Below, in pieces: positions 17,737 to 25,620 of a stretch of 64,000 nt of DNA (the first letter of the stretch is position 1; every line of letters starts with the position of its first letter). Where the stretch lies: contig JAPLDR010000018.1 of assembly GCA_026391655.1 (NCBI GenBank), positions 88,147-152,146 on the forward strand. The letters run 5' to 3'. The notes below the pieces were generated by a model. It had not been told where the DNA came from. It made no database searches and worked only from the letters and a program-made list of their open reading frames with translations. A program made the position numbers and the translations under genes. The stretch is from Bacteroidia bacterium (GTDB lineage Bacteria; Bacteroidota; Bacteroidia; Bacteroidales; Prolixibacteraceae).

Positions 17737-17996
17737 GACAACTTACTTTTGGTAGTGAAGCCTTTGATGATTTTTGCAATTGGGCAATTTATGACAAGCA
17801 GACATTTAAAAAAATATTGGATCTTCTTAAAAGTATAAGACGTACCCCATTTCAAGGAATCGTAAAACCTGAACTTCTCAAGTTCAATAAAACTGGTTAC
17901 TGGTCGAGAAGAATCACTCATGAGCATAGACTTGTTTATAAAGTTGATATTTAAAATAATATTTTTATTGCCAACTGTAAGGGACATTACAATTAA
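17733..17996 (+). pseudogene. yoeB: YoeB/Txe-family toxin with a premature stop codon
   Basis: The open part (73 residues, stop TAA at 17952-17954) matches YoeB ribonucleases: FGSEAFDDFCNWAIYDKQTF, then IRRTPFQGIVKPELLKF, then GYWSRRITHEHRLVYKV. The Glu of PELL and the Arg of SRRIT correspond to two of the known catalytic residues. Reading through the TAA in the same frame gives NNIFIANCKGHYN and a second stop at 17994-17996, which is exactly the expected family C-terminus, including the catalytic His of GHY. A single nonsense codon therefore removes the last 13 residues and the essential His from an otherwise complete 87-codon gene. The toxin should be inactive unless the stop is read through or is a sequence error. 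Confidence 0.85.
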
Positions 17997-18081
17997 TTTT
18001 CACACCTATCTCAACACCTTCATCACGAATAATCTTATAAATCAATTCATCATCTATTTTCCTTTCCATATTTTTCTTAAT
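17997..18081. other. Short interval between YoeB relic and repeat half-copy; weak minus-strand frame
   Basis: No gene is visible. On the minus strand an ATG at 18069 opens MERKIDDELIYKIIRDEGVE, which recalls the leader of GxxExxY proteins (IDDELxYKIIxxAxEV). The likeness fades within about 20 residues, so I list it only as a possible relic. Confidence 0.25.
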
Positions 18082-18124
18082 AAAATCCTATTTATCGTTT
18101 CATCCTGCAAATCCTGATTCTGAC
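18082..18124. repeat. Palindromic-ended intergenic repeat, half copy
   Basis: AAAATCCTATTTATCG and GCAAATCCTGATTCTGAC match the right half of the repeats at 4801-4897 and 21305-21440 with a few changes. The left half is absent. It adjoins the permease-tail scar at 18129-18185, but on the opposite side compared with the two full copies. Confidence 0.6.
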
Positions 18125-18128
18125 ACTG

Positions 18129-18185
18129 TTATTCATCCCTCAACGCCTCCACCGGATTCCTCGTTGCTGCTTTCCAGCTTTGCCA
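18129..18185 (-). pseudogene. Permease 3'-end scar (18 codons plus stop)
   Basis: Minus-strand translation is WQSWKAATRNPVEALRDE and a stop, nearly identical to the tail of the complete permeases. The homology ends at the Trp. The scar lies between the two toxin-antitoxin-like modules, showing that they entered, or replaced, a degraded permease gene. Confidence 0.85.
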
Positions 18186-18230
18186 ATTTCTTTATAATGG
18201 CATTTTGAAAAATATGTCCACATTTTTATC

Positions 18231-18238
18231 TATTTTTG
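18231..18238 (+). promoter_or_regulatory. Candidate -7 box of the DUF433/DUF5615 module
   Basis: TATTTTTG matches TAnnTTTG and lies 18 bases before the ATG at 18257. A TTTTG occurs 23 bases further upstream, slightly more than the usual 19-21. Confidence 0.4.
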
Positions 18239-18256
18239 TTTATACATTTAATCACC

Positions 18257-18475
18257 ATGATACTAAAAGACAGAATAACCCTTGAGCCTGGAAAACGTGG
18301 AGGCAAACCATGTATAAGAGGTTTGCGAATAACTGTTTACGATGTTTTAGAGTATTTGGCTTCAGGTATGAGCTTTGAAGAAATACTTGATGATTTCCCT
18401 TATCTTCAAAAAGAGGACATTCTTGCTTGCTTAAGCTTTGCTGCCAACAAAGAGAAGATTGAACTTTGTGCCTGA
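18257..18475 (+). CDS. DUF433 protein, probable antitoxin, 72 aa
   Basis: The ATG at 18257 (MILKDRITLEPGKRGGKPCI) is chosen over an in-frame TTG 21 bases upstream because DUF433 proteins start with this sequence. The family motif GKPCIRGLRITVYDVLEYLASG is present almost perfectly, followed by a helical FEEILDDFPYLQKEDILACL. The domain is a winged-helix-like fold found next to PIN-like toxins, where it is taken to be the antitoxin and DNA-binding partner. The stop overlaps the next start by one base (TGATG at 18473-18477), so translation is coupled with the DUF5615 gene. It is transcribed against the surrounding array. Confidence 0.85.
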   Translation: MILKDRITLEPGKRGGKPCIRGLRITVYDVLEYLASGMSFEEILDDFPYLQKEDILACLSFAANKEKIELCA

Positions 18476-18807
18476 TGAAACTACTTTTTGACCAAAATCT
18501 TTCGCCTAAGCTGGCTAAGTACTTTGAAGAATACTTTAATACTTCCCAACATTTACAGGAAATCGGATTTGATGCATCAGATGACATTGCTGTATGGGAA
18601 TTTGCCCAAAAGAATGGATTTACAATTGTTACTAAAGATAGTGATTTCAATAACCTTGCTTCATTCTTGGGATTTCCTCCAAAGGTAATCTGGTTGCGCA
18701 GGGGAAATTGCTCAACAAAGATTATCCGGGAAATAATAAATGAAAATCTTGGTACAATAAAAGCATTTATTAACGATCTGGATAATGGCATATTATCAAT
18801 TTTTTAA
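18475..18807 (+). CDS. DUF5615 PIN-like protein, probable toxin nuclease, 110 aa
   Basis: The ATG at 18475 (MKLLFDQNLSPKLAKYFEEY) matches the usual start of DUF5615 (Mut7-C/PIN-like) proteins. Conserved acidic positions expected for a PIN-type metal site are visible: Asp in LLFDQNLS near residue 6, Asp-Asp in DASDDIAVWEFA, and Asp in VTKDSDFNNLA; the PPKVIWLRRGNC strand follows. The family is paired with DUF433 and is presumed to be an RNA-cleaving toxin, although activity has seldom been shown. The module looks intact, unlike the YoeB module next to it. Its end lies 8 bases before the converging end of permease 7. Confidence 0.85.
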   Translation: MKLLFDQNLSPKLAKYFEEYFNTSQHLQEIGFDASDDIAVWEFAQKNGFTIVTKDSDFNNLASFLGFPPKVIWLRRGNCSTKIIREIINENLGTIKAFINDLDNGILSIF

Positions 18808-18814
18808 TTATTTA

Positions 18815-21190
18815 TCACTCATATCTCAACGCTTCGACCGGATTTCTCGTTGCTGCTTTCCAGCTTTGCCAGCTAACTGTGAACAAGGCAATTCCCAATA
18901 CCAACAAACCGGACAGGGCAAAAATCCACCAGCTCAATTCGGTTTTATAGGCAAAGTTTTCGAGCCATTTGTGCATGGCGTACCAGGCAATGGGTGTGGC
19001 AATTACAAAAGCAATGGCGACCCATTGTACAAAGTCTTTATTCAACATCCTCATCACTTCAAAGATTTTAGCACCATTAACTTTGCGAATGCCGATTTCT
19101 TTTATCCGGCCATTGATTGTAAAAAGTGATAGGCCAAATAGTCCCAGGCAACATAAGAACAAAGCAATAATTGTTAAAGTGCTGATTACTTTCGTCACTT
19201 GTGCCTCCTTATAATAGTTTTTTTCGAACTGCTCATCCATAAAGTAATACTTAACAGGCCAGTTGGGAGCCACCTTTTCCCATTCTTTTTGAATTATGTC
19301 CAGTCCGTCTGAAATATTTCCTCTAGCCAATTTTATTATGATATTTTTACTGTAATCATATGTATCACGTAAATAGAATAATGCCGGTTTGGTAGCTGAA
19401 TGGATAGTGTTGAATTCTATGTCCTTGACAACACCAATAATTTTATATTCTTTATTGTTGAAGGGAATGCTTGGCAATTCACCTTTCGGATTCTCTTCCT
19501 TTAATAACTTAAGTAAGTACTCATTTATGATAATGCTGCTTTTATCGGCCTCGCTATCCCGAAATCCTCTGCCATCGATAAAATTGGCTCCCAATGCAGA
19601 GAAGTAATCACAATCGACGGATACAAGACCTACATCACCTCCCCAATTGTCAATCATGGTACCAGGAACAATTTTTCCGGAAGAAACCATTTTTACCTGT
19701 GGAAATTTCTCAATATTTCGTTTAAAATTCTGATATCTTGTTACCATTGGGTATTCATACGGATTCTCAACAATTACCAGTTGATCTTTTTCAAAGCCAA
19801 GATTCCGATGCCTTATAAATTGCATTTGTTTGTTAATTGTCACGGCCATCAAAATCAGGAGTATCCCAAAAGTAAATTGAACAATTACGAATGAATCCCT
19901 GATATTGTTTTTTAAAAGTGCATTCTGAGTGCCAGGCTTAAATGACATATTTGTTACACCTTTTAAGACATCTGAGATATTTGTTTTATTCATTAAAACA
20001 ATAGGATAGATGCTTGTTGCGAAAAGGATGATCAGGCTAATCGCCAGGATAAATAATGTCAGTGGTAGAAAATTGCTTGTCCCAACAGTGAGATTTTTAT
20101 GCAGAAAACTATTTAACCCAGGTAATAACAGAGAAGCAGTTATAAAGCATAGTATCCAACTAAATAGAATATATAGTGCTATTTCAAAGATAATTTTACC
20201 CATGAAAACCCTTCTCCCGGCCCCAAAGACTTTATTGATTCCTATCTCAATATAATGTTTGCCCATAATTGCAGTGGTGAGGTTCACAAAATTGAAACAG
20301 ACGATAATAAGGATAAATATTGCAATGACAGATATAGCCCTGATATTAGTTATACTACTGTATTGGCTGCGTTCGGAATAATCGCCCGACTTTAAATATA
20401 TATCTTTAAAGGACTGGGCTATTAATTTAACACCTTCCCCCGTGCTTCCTCCATTTTTATCTTTAATGCTATTCCACAGGTTGGTCAACTTAGTATCAAT
20501 GATGCCCTTGCTAACATTAGGGTAACTTTTTAAGTAATAATTGCAGTTAAAGCATCCCCAACTATTAAAACATTTTGGATTGTCTACTGACTTTACTAAA
20601 AAAGAGATTATTATTCCAGATCTAATATGAGACCGAACCGGAAAGTCTTTAAATACTCCGGTAATGGTAAGGTTCCGATTATTATCCATTTTAAGCATTT
20701 GGCCAACTGGACTTTGTTCTCCGAAATATTCCTTGGCCTTGCTTTGGGAAATAACAACCGAAAGAGGAGTTGTCAAAACTGTCTTTGGATCGCCCTGTAC
20801 AACTGGCCAGTTAAAAAATGAGAAGAAACCGGAATCGGCAAAAAGAACGTTCTTTTCTATTTGGTAGTCAGTACCATGTCCAATATTTATGTCTTGATAA
20901 TTTAACCTGACTCCCGATTCAATTTCAGGAATTGATTTTAAAATTTCATCCATAAACCTGGAAGGTTGGTTAATGTCAGGCGGCAGGTTTGTGAAAAAGT
21001 TATTGCCCAACATTCGGTAAATATTCTCGGTTTTTTTAAAATTATTATCATACTCCAACTCATCCTGTATATACAAAAACGCAAGAATACAACATGTCAA
21101 ACCAATTGTCAGCCCTCTAATGTTGATAACAGGAAAAGTTTTACTGGTCTTAATTTTCCGGATAATTAATTTAAGATTGTACCAAATCAT
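18815..21190 (-). CDS. FtsX/MacB-type ABC transporter permease (permease 7), 791 aa
   Basis: It starts MIWYNLKLIIRKIKTSKTFP, with the first membrane segment at about residues 22-44. It carries the first periplasmic domain with YFGEQSPVGQMLKM, FtsX block 1 (YIEIGINKVFGAGRRVF), FtsX block 2 (GIRKVNGAKIFEVM) and the tail TRNPVEALRYE. It is the permease nearest the MacA-like adaptor (21457-22662), from which it is separated by 266 bases of permease-tail scars and a repeat. It is cut off from the downstream ATPase by the plus-strand toxin-antitoxin modules. Whether it is still co-transcribed with them is doubtful. Confidence 0.92.
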   Translation of the reverse strand: MIWYNLKLIIRKIKTSKTFPVINIRGLTIGLTCCILAFLYIQDELEYDNNFKKTENIYRMLGNNFFTNLPPDINQPSRFMDEILKSIPEIESGVRLNYQDINIGHGTDYQIEKNVLFADSGFFSFFNWPVVQGDPKTVLTTPLSVVISQSKAKEYFGEQSPVGQMLKMDNNRNLTITGVFKDFPVRSHIRSGIIISFLVKSVDNPKCFNSWGCFNCNYYLKSYPNVSKGIIDTKLTNLWNSIKDKNGGSTGEGVKLIAQSFKDIYLKSGDYSERSQYSSITNIRAISVIAIFILIIVCFNFVNLTTAIMGKHYIEIGINKVFGAGRRVFMGKIIFEIALYILFSWILCFITASLLLPGLNSFLHKNLTVGTSNFLPLTLFILAISLIILFATSIYPIVLMNKTNISDVLKGVTNMSFKPGTQNALLKNNIRDSFVIVQFTFGILLILMAVTINKQMQFIRHRNLGFEKDQLVIVENPYEYPMVTRYQNFKRNIEKFPQVKMVSSGKIVPGTMIDNWGGDVGLVSVDCDYFSALGANFIDGRGFRDSEADKSSIIINEYLLKLLKEENPKGELPSIPFNNKEYKIIGVVKDIEFNTIHSATKPALFYLRDTYDYSKNIIIKLARGNISDGLDIIQKEWEKVAPNWPVKYYFMDEQFEKNYYKEAQVTKVISTLTIIALFLCCLGLFGLSLFTINGRIKEIGIRKVNGAKIFEVMRMLNKDFVQWVAIAFVIATPIAWYAMHKWLENFAYKTELSWWIFALSGLLVLGIALFTVSWQSWKAATRNPVEALRYE

Positions 21191-21207
21191 ATTCTCGATG
21201 TTTTGTT

Positions 21208-21240
21208 TTATTCATATTTCATTTCCTCCATTACAATTGC
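21208..21240 (-). pseudogene. Possible permease C-terminal scar
   Basis: Minus-strand translation is AIVMEEMKYE and a stop, similar to the scar IGMEALRHE at 6928-6954. It lies just downstream of the better-preserved scar at 21249-21304, so two tails sit in tandem before permease 7. Confidence 0.35.
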
Positions 21241-21248
21241 TTTTCTCG

Positions 21249-21304
21249 CTAATCGTATCGAAGAGCTTCTACCAGATTTCTCCTTGCTGCTTTCCAGCTA
21301 ATTG
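21249..21304 (-). pseudogene. Permease 3'-end scar (about 17 codons plus stop)
   Basis: Minus-strand translation is ISWKAARRNLVEALRYD and a stop. It matches the permease tail with three residues (QSW) deleted and several substitutions. At 21305 it passes into the palindromic-ended repeat at the same junction seen at 4800/4801. Confidence 0.8.
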
Positions 21305-21440
21305 TCAGAATCAGGATTACCCGGATTTTCAGGATTAGTGTTCTCGTTATAGTGAGGGTTTCACTTCGGGTGAAGCCCTCACTACTATAAAATTTTTAAA
21401 ATCCTGTTTATCCTTTCATACTTAAAATCTTGATTCTGAC
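21305..21440. repeat. Palindromic-ended intergenic repeat, copy 2, with nested hairpin
   Basis: It begins CAGAATCAGGATT and ends AATCTTGATTCTGAC, like copy 1 at 4801-4897, but is 136 bp because an extra hairpin (21348-21389) is present inside. Flanking inner units AGGATTAGTGTT and AATCCTGTTTATCC are shared with copy 1. Confidence 0.8.
21348..21389. repeat. Nested hairpin inside repeat copy 2
   Basis: TGAGGGTTTCA pairs with TGAAGCCCTCA around the loop CTTCGGG, and the outer TATAG/CTATA extends the stem across a 3-base bulge. It is absent from the otherwise parallel copy 1, so it looks like a second repeat inserted in the first. Confidence 0.7.
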
Positions 21441-21456
21441 ATTTTTCTACTCTCAA

Positions 21457-22662
21457 CTACTTAAATACCACCCTTTCATTGTCCCCAAACATCTCGTAAC
21501 CAGATGTAATCACCTGTTCACCTGGTTTCAAACCCTCAAGTACTTCATAGAATTGCGGGTTTTGCCGTCCGATTTTCACCTGCCTGCGAACTGCTTCAGA
21601 ACCAGATCCGATAAGTACGTATACCCATTGTCCGCCAGTGCTCTGATAAAAACCACCACGCTGAACCAACAACGCAGTTTCGGGCAGCCCAAGCTGAAGC
21701 TCAACATGGTATGTTTGTCCAGGCCGGATGTTGTCAGGAACATCCTTATCGAAAACCATGTCAATTTCGAAAGTCCCTTCCCGTACATCGGGATAGACCT
21801 TTTTAACAACCATTGCGAAATTTTTATCCTGCCGCGTAAACGAAGCTTCAAGTCCTTTCTTTACACGGTCGATATAGTGTTCATCAATCTTTGCCGTTAC
21901 CTTAAATCCACTCAGATCGTTCAACTGACCCATCCGCTGTCCTTGAGCAATTGACTGGCCAATTTCAAGTCGTTCTTTCACTAATTCAAGGTTCGTTTTC
22001 ATCCGGTCGAGGTTGAACTCCATCTGTTTTACCTGCACATCGCGGAAAAGAGAATCTGTACTTTGCCGTGCAGAAAGTATTTGACGGGTTTTGACCGCAT
22101 ATTCATAACTTTCTGTTGCTTCGAGATATTCATTTTTCGAAATAATATCTTTCTTGTAAAAACGTTCGCTCTGCTCAAACTCCCGTTTTCGTTTGATAAT
22201 ACTATAATCTTGCTCCAATATCTGTCGTTGAAGAGCAAGTCGCTCCTGTTCCATCGAGATTCGTGTATTACGAAGAAAATTAATCTGTTCTGCAAGGTTT
22301 GCTTCAGTAGAGAGGATATTCAGTTTCAGGTTTGAATTTGTCAAACGTAGGATCACATCACCTTTTTTTACTACCGTACCCTCTTCATTAACAATCTCTT
22401 CAACGCGACCACCTTCCTCCGCATCGAGATAGATAAACCTAATGGGTTCTACCGACCCGATAACGCGGATATAATCATTAAAAATTCCCTGTGATACAAC
22501 ACTAATTGATATCTTATCTTTCTCTGTTCTAACAGTCGAAACATTTTTCCCAAGTAACATAATGACGACAATTACTAAAAAGAGAGCCCCAACAATGGAA
22601 ACCCAAAACTTTCGCTGTTTCCATAAACTCCTTTTTTCTCTCACACGATCCATTCCATCCAT
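21457..22662 (-). CDS. HlyD/MacA-like periplasmic adaptor protein, 401 aa
   Basis: A membrane fusion protein that would link the inner-membrane permeases to an outer-membrane channel. Residues 18-40 form an N-terminal membrane anchor (FWVSIVGALFLVIVVIMLLG). Then come a lipoyl/barrel-sandwich half (FIYLDAEEGGRVEEIVNEEG, VVKKGDVILRLTN), a long coiled coil at about residues 115-235, and a beta-barrel plus membrane-proximal part (RPGQTYHVELQLGLPE, GGQWVYVLIGSGSEAVRR, VLEGLKPGEQVITSGYEMF). Such adaptors pair with MacB-type permeases. It is the first gene of the minus-strand array, facing the divergent sigma-54 regulator, and is probably the first gene under that regulator's control. No outer-membrane TolC homologue is present in the window. 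Confidence 0.9.
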   Translation of the reverse strand: MDGMDRVREKRSLWKQRKFWVSIVGALFLVIVVIMLLGKNVSTVRTEKDKISISVVSQGIFNDYIRVIGSVEPIRFIYLDAEEGGRVEEIVNEEGTVVKKGDVILRLTNSNLKLNILSTEANLAEQINFLRNTRISMEQERLALQRQILEQDYSIIKRKREFEQSERFYKKDIISKNEYLEATESYEYAVKTRQILSARQSTDSLFRDVQVKQMEFNLDRMKTNLELVKERLEIGQSIAQGQRMGQLNDLSGFKVTAKIDEHYIDRVKKGLEASFTRQDKNFAMVVKKVYPDVREGTFEIDMVFDKDVPDNIRPGQTYHVELQLGLPETALLVQRGGFYQSTGGQWVYVLIGSGSEAVRRQVKIGRQNPQFYEVLEGLKPGEQVITSGYEMFGDNERVVFK

Positions 22663-22774
22663 GATGCTATATTTTGAAGGCGTTAGTTCATTTAGCCTTG
22701 TTTATGATTTCAGTATTTAGAAACCCGTTTTAAGATATAAATTGTCTATCCTGGTACTGGATTTCAGGAATTAC

Positions 22775-22790
22775 TTCCAAGATCGTGCCA
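22775..22790 (-). promoter_or_regulatory. Candidate sigma-54 promoter for the adaptor gene
   Basis: On the minus strand TGGCACGATCTTGGAA has a perfect -24 half (TGGCACG) but only a partial -12 half (TGGAA where TTGCA is expected). It lies 112 bases upstream of the adaptor start and next to a divergent sigma-54 activator gene, which is the main reason to propose it. Confidence 0.4.
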
Positions 22791-22888
22791 TCAGTTTTAT
22801 ACATCTAAATAACTGCACATTAACAATCGTAACAAACATTACAAGTGTAAATAATATTAACAACTACGTCAATTGTTTTGACAACTGC

Positions 22889-22919
22889 TTGCAGCACTCG
22901 AATACAGTGTATATCTTTG
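22889..22919 (+). promoter_or_regulatory. Bacteroidota-type promoter of the sigma-54 regulator gene
   Basis: TTG at 22889-22891 and TATCTTTG at 22912-22919 are separated by 20 bases, fitting the TTTG-N19-21-TAnnTTTG promoter of Bacteroidota. The ATG at 22938 lies 18 bases downstream. Confidence 0.6.
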
Positions 22920-22937
22920 GATTATAAATTCTTAGAA

Positions 22938-24293
22938 ATGGAGACAGGACGAATACTCATTGTGGATGACAACAAGACACTTTTGAGTGCTCTTGAATTG
23001 GCGCTGCAACCCGATTTTGAATCGGTAACTTGTCTTTCGAACCCAAAGCAGCTTCCCTTTATTCTTCAAACAGAAAAAGTGGATGTTATCCTGCTCGATA
23101 TGAATTTTATTGCAGGAATAAATTCAGGAAACGAAGGAATTTTCTGGCTCGGAGAAATCAAAAAATTAAAACCTGAAATCCAGGTTGTGATGATTACTGC
23201 ATTTGGCGATGTTGAGCTGGCAGTGAAGGCTTTAAAAATGGGAGCTTCCGATTTTGTTCTAAAACCCTGGGACAATGCACGATTACTGGAAACCATAAAG
23301 GCAGCAGTCCGGATAAAAAAATCACAGGAAAAAATCAATCGCATAAAAGAAGAAAGCGGCACAACAGCGAACGATTATTTTAAAGAAACGGAGATGCTCG
23401 GGCATTCGGGTATCATGCAACGGGTTTGCAAAATTATAGATAAAGTGGCTCCAACAAATGCCAATGTGCTGATTACAGGCGAGAACGGAACAGGTAAAGA
23501 ACTCATTGCAAGGTCAATTCACAGAAAATCATTAAGAGCTTCGCATCAGATGGTTGGTGTCGACATGGGGGCAATTACTGAAACCTTGTTTGAGAGCGAA
23601 CTTTTCGGACACGTACGGGGTGCATTTACCGATGCAAAAACGGCCAGGGACGGAAAAATTAAAATTGCTGATAAAAGCACACTTTTCCTTGATGAGATTG
23701 GCAACCTTTCACTTCCTCTTCAGGCAAAATTATTGGCTTGTCTCGAAAACCGGCAGGTTATTCCCGTTGGGGCAAACCATCCAATCCCCGTTGATATCCG
23801 CCTGATATGCGCAACTAATTGCAACCTCGACCAGATGGTTGCCGAAGGTCGCTTTCGGGAAGATTTACTGTTTCGTGTAAATACGATCCGTATTGAAGCA
23901 CCGCCCCTGCGCGATCGCGAAGAAGATATTATCCTGCTGGCTAATTATTTCCTAAACTATTACTCTGAAAAATATCAGAAACCAAAGCTAATACTAAGCG
24001 GAAAAGTAAGAGAAAAATTCCGGCATTACCATTGGCCCGGAAATGTGCGCGAATTGCGCCATGTCATGGAAAAAGCGGTAATTCTATTGGATGGGGAAAC
24101 ACTCCAACCCGAAGATTTTCATTTCAGGCCAATGGCAGAACGTGATGATTCACGGACAACGCTTGAAGAAATGGAAAAAACCATGGTAGAAAAAGCACTT
24201 GCAGAGAATGGAGGAAATATGAGTGCTGCTGCGACCAGATTGGGAGTTACACGTCAAACCCTATACAACAAGGCGAAAAAATATGGGCTCTGA
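22938..24293 (+). CDS. NtrC-family sigma-54-dependent response regulator, 451 aa
   Basis: The ATG at 22938 (METGRILIVDDNKTLLSAL) is used; an in-frame upstream start would precede the predicted promoter. Domains are a receiver at residues 1-125 with phosphoacceptor Asp54 (VILLDMNF), and an AAA+ domain at about 145-380 with Walker A GENGTGKELIARS, the sigma-54 contact loop GAFTDA (in place of GAFTGA), and Walker B STLFLDEIGN. A Fis-type helix-turn-helix follows at about 410-451 (NMSAAATRLGVTRQTLYNKA). It should activate sigma-54 promoters when phosphorylated by the kinase encoded next, which it overlaps by 11 bases. It is divergent from the adaptor/permease array, the usual arrangement for a dedicated regulator of such clusters. 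Confidence 0.95.
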   Translation: METGRILIVDDNKTLLSALELALQPDFESVTCLSNPKQLPFILQTEKVDVILLDMNFIAGINSGNEGIFWLGEIKKLKPEIQVVMITAFGDVELAVKALKMGASDFVLKPWDNARLLETIKAAVRIKKSQEKINRIKEESGTTANDYFKETEMLGHSGIMQRVCKIIDKVAPTNANVLITGENGTGKELIARSIHRKSLRASHQMVGVDMGAITETLFESELFGHVRGAFTDAKTARDGKIKIADKSTLFLDEIGNLSLPLQAKLLACLENRQVIPVGANHPIPVDIRLICATNCNLDQMVAEGRFREDLLFRVNTIRIEAPPLRDREEDIILLANYFLNYYSEKYQKPKLILSGKVREKFRHYHWPGNVRELRHVMEKAVILLDGETLQPEDFHFRPMAERDDSRTTLEEMEKTMVEKALAENGGNMSAAATRLGVTRQTLYNKAKKYGL

Positions 24294-25620
24294 ACCTTTT
24301 ATCAAAAAAATTGGTTGGCAGGTAGCTTTCATCGGACTAACCTCCCTGGCGACAGCATACCTGTGGTTTGGATTAAGCCGCACATTGGTCATTTTCCCCT
24401 TATTGTTATTGATATTTCTACTGATCAGGCTTTTCCAGTTTCTTCAAAGAACAAACCAGGATCTGGCGCTATTCTTTGAGGGATTGCTGAATGAAGATTC
24501 TTCCATTACGCTTGAGCCCAAAGCAGCTCCTCCCGGATATGAATATCTGAGCAAGTCGTTATTGCGACTGAGCAAAGCTATCCAGGACGAGCGGGTTCAA
24601 AATCGCTTTCAACAACAGTTTTACGAAGAATTAATCAGCCATTCAACCTCAGGTCTGCTGGCTTACGACGAAATCGGACAAGTAAGACTGGTTAATCCTC
24701 CTGTCCTCAACTTTCTTGGTCTTCACCATCTCTCCTCCATGAAAACAATTGAAAACAGGTTTCCTGCTTTTTACCAGTCGATCCATCATCTTCTGCCTGG
24801 AAAAACAATTGTTTACAGGCTTTTGCGTGAAGGAGAAACGCTTCCACTGCAAATCAGGTCAAGCCTTTTTAGTTTCGGGGAAAAAAGGTACCGGTTGCTC
24901 GCCTTTCAAAACATTAAAACCGAACTGGACGAAAAAGAGGTAGAATCGTGGCAAAATCTTTTCAGGATACTCTCGCATGAAATCATGAACTCTATCGCAC
25001 CAATCACCTCGCTTGCTCAAACTATTTCAAGATCTCTTCCAAGGGAGGGATCAGAAACCTCATCATCCGAAAAAGTTGATTATAACAGGATCAAACGTAT
25101 TGCAACAACCATTGAAGAACAGAGTAACCTGATGATGTCCTTTGTTGAGAAATACAGAAAACTTTATAAAATTCCTGAGCCAGACATAAAAGCCATTAAT
25201 GTAGAAGATTGGCTCACGCGGTTTAGGATACTTTACCATCAGGAGATGCTCGAAAAAGGGATCAGGTTTGATGTCCAATCATCCGAAGTCGATAACTTTC
25301 ATGCCGATGATAATCTGATTTCACAGGTCATCGTTAATTTACTCAGAAATGCACAACAGGCACTTTCCGGCCTGGAAAACGGAAGCATCAGACTATCTGT
25401 TTCTAAAAACGGAGAGTACACCAATATTGTTGTAGAAGACAATGGTACCGGAATTCCGGAAGAATATGCCAATCAGATTTTTATCCCGTTTTTCACCACG
25501 AATCCCGGGGGAAATGGAATTGGCCTTGCCATTTCGCGGCAAATCGTCCTTCGGCACGGTGGAACAATTACGTTTTCATCGGTTCCTGAAAAGGGCACAA
25601 AATTCTGTATTTCAATATAG
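24283..25620 (+). CDS. Sensor histidine kinase partner of the NtrC-type regulator, 445 aa
   Basis: The start ATG at 24283 lies inside the end of the regulator gene (11-base overlap). Two adjacent hydrophobic segments near residues 10-50 (VAFIGLTSLATAYLWFGL and LVIFPLLLLIFLLIRLF) leave almost no periplasmic loop, so the signal is probably sensed in the membrane or cytoplasm. A PAS-like region follows (SGLLAYDEIGQVRLVNPPVL). The phosphoacceptor is His232 in RILSHEIMNSIAPI. The ATPase domain has the N box NLLRNAQQAL, G1 VEDNGTGIPEE and G2 GNGIGLAISRQI. It should phosphorylate Asp54 of its neighbour. The stop codon is part of a 28-bp perfect palindrome. Confidence 0.93.
   Translation: MGSEPFIKKIGWQVAFIGLTSLATAYLWFGLSRTLVIFPLLLLIFLLIRLFQFLQRTNQDLALFFEGLLNEDSSITLEPKAAPPGYEYLSKSLLRLSKAIQDERVQNRFQQQFYEELISHSTSGLLAYDEIGQVRLVNPPVLNFLGLHHLSSMKTIENRFPAFYQSIHHLLPGKTIVYRLLREGETLPLQIRSSLFSFGEKRYRLLAFQNIKTELDEKEVESWQNLFRILSHEIMNSIAPITSLAQTISRSLPREGSETSSSEKVDYNRIKRIATTIEEQSNLMMSFVEKYRKLYKIPEPDIKAINVEDWLTRFRILYHQEMLEKGIRFDVQSSEVDNFHADDNLISQVIVNLLRNAQQALSGLENGSIRLSVSKNGEYTNIVVEDNGTGIPEEYANQIFIPFFTTNPGGNGIGLAISRQIVLRHGGTITFSSVPEKGTKFCISI

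Noticed and set aside
17346-17987. 213-codon minus-strand ORF
   Set aside because: It lies entirely antisense to the antitoxin/YoeB module, whose family motifs are clear; no protein-like features of its own.
18252-18791. 179-codon minus-strand ORF
   Set aside because: Antisense shadow of the DUF433/DUF5615 genes.
21430-21954. 174-codon plus-strand ORF
   Set aside because: Antisense to the MacA-like adaptor gene; composition follows the other strand.
22873-22893. Second sigma-54 site (TTGACAACTGCTTGCA) in front of the regulator gene
   Set aside because: The -12 half is good, but the -24 half does not match TGGCAC, and a standard promoter overlaps it.
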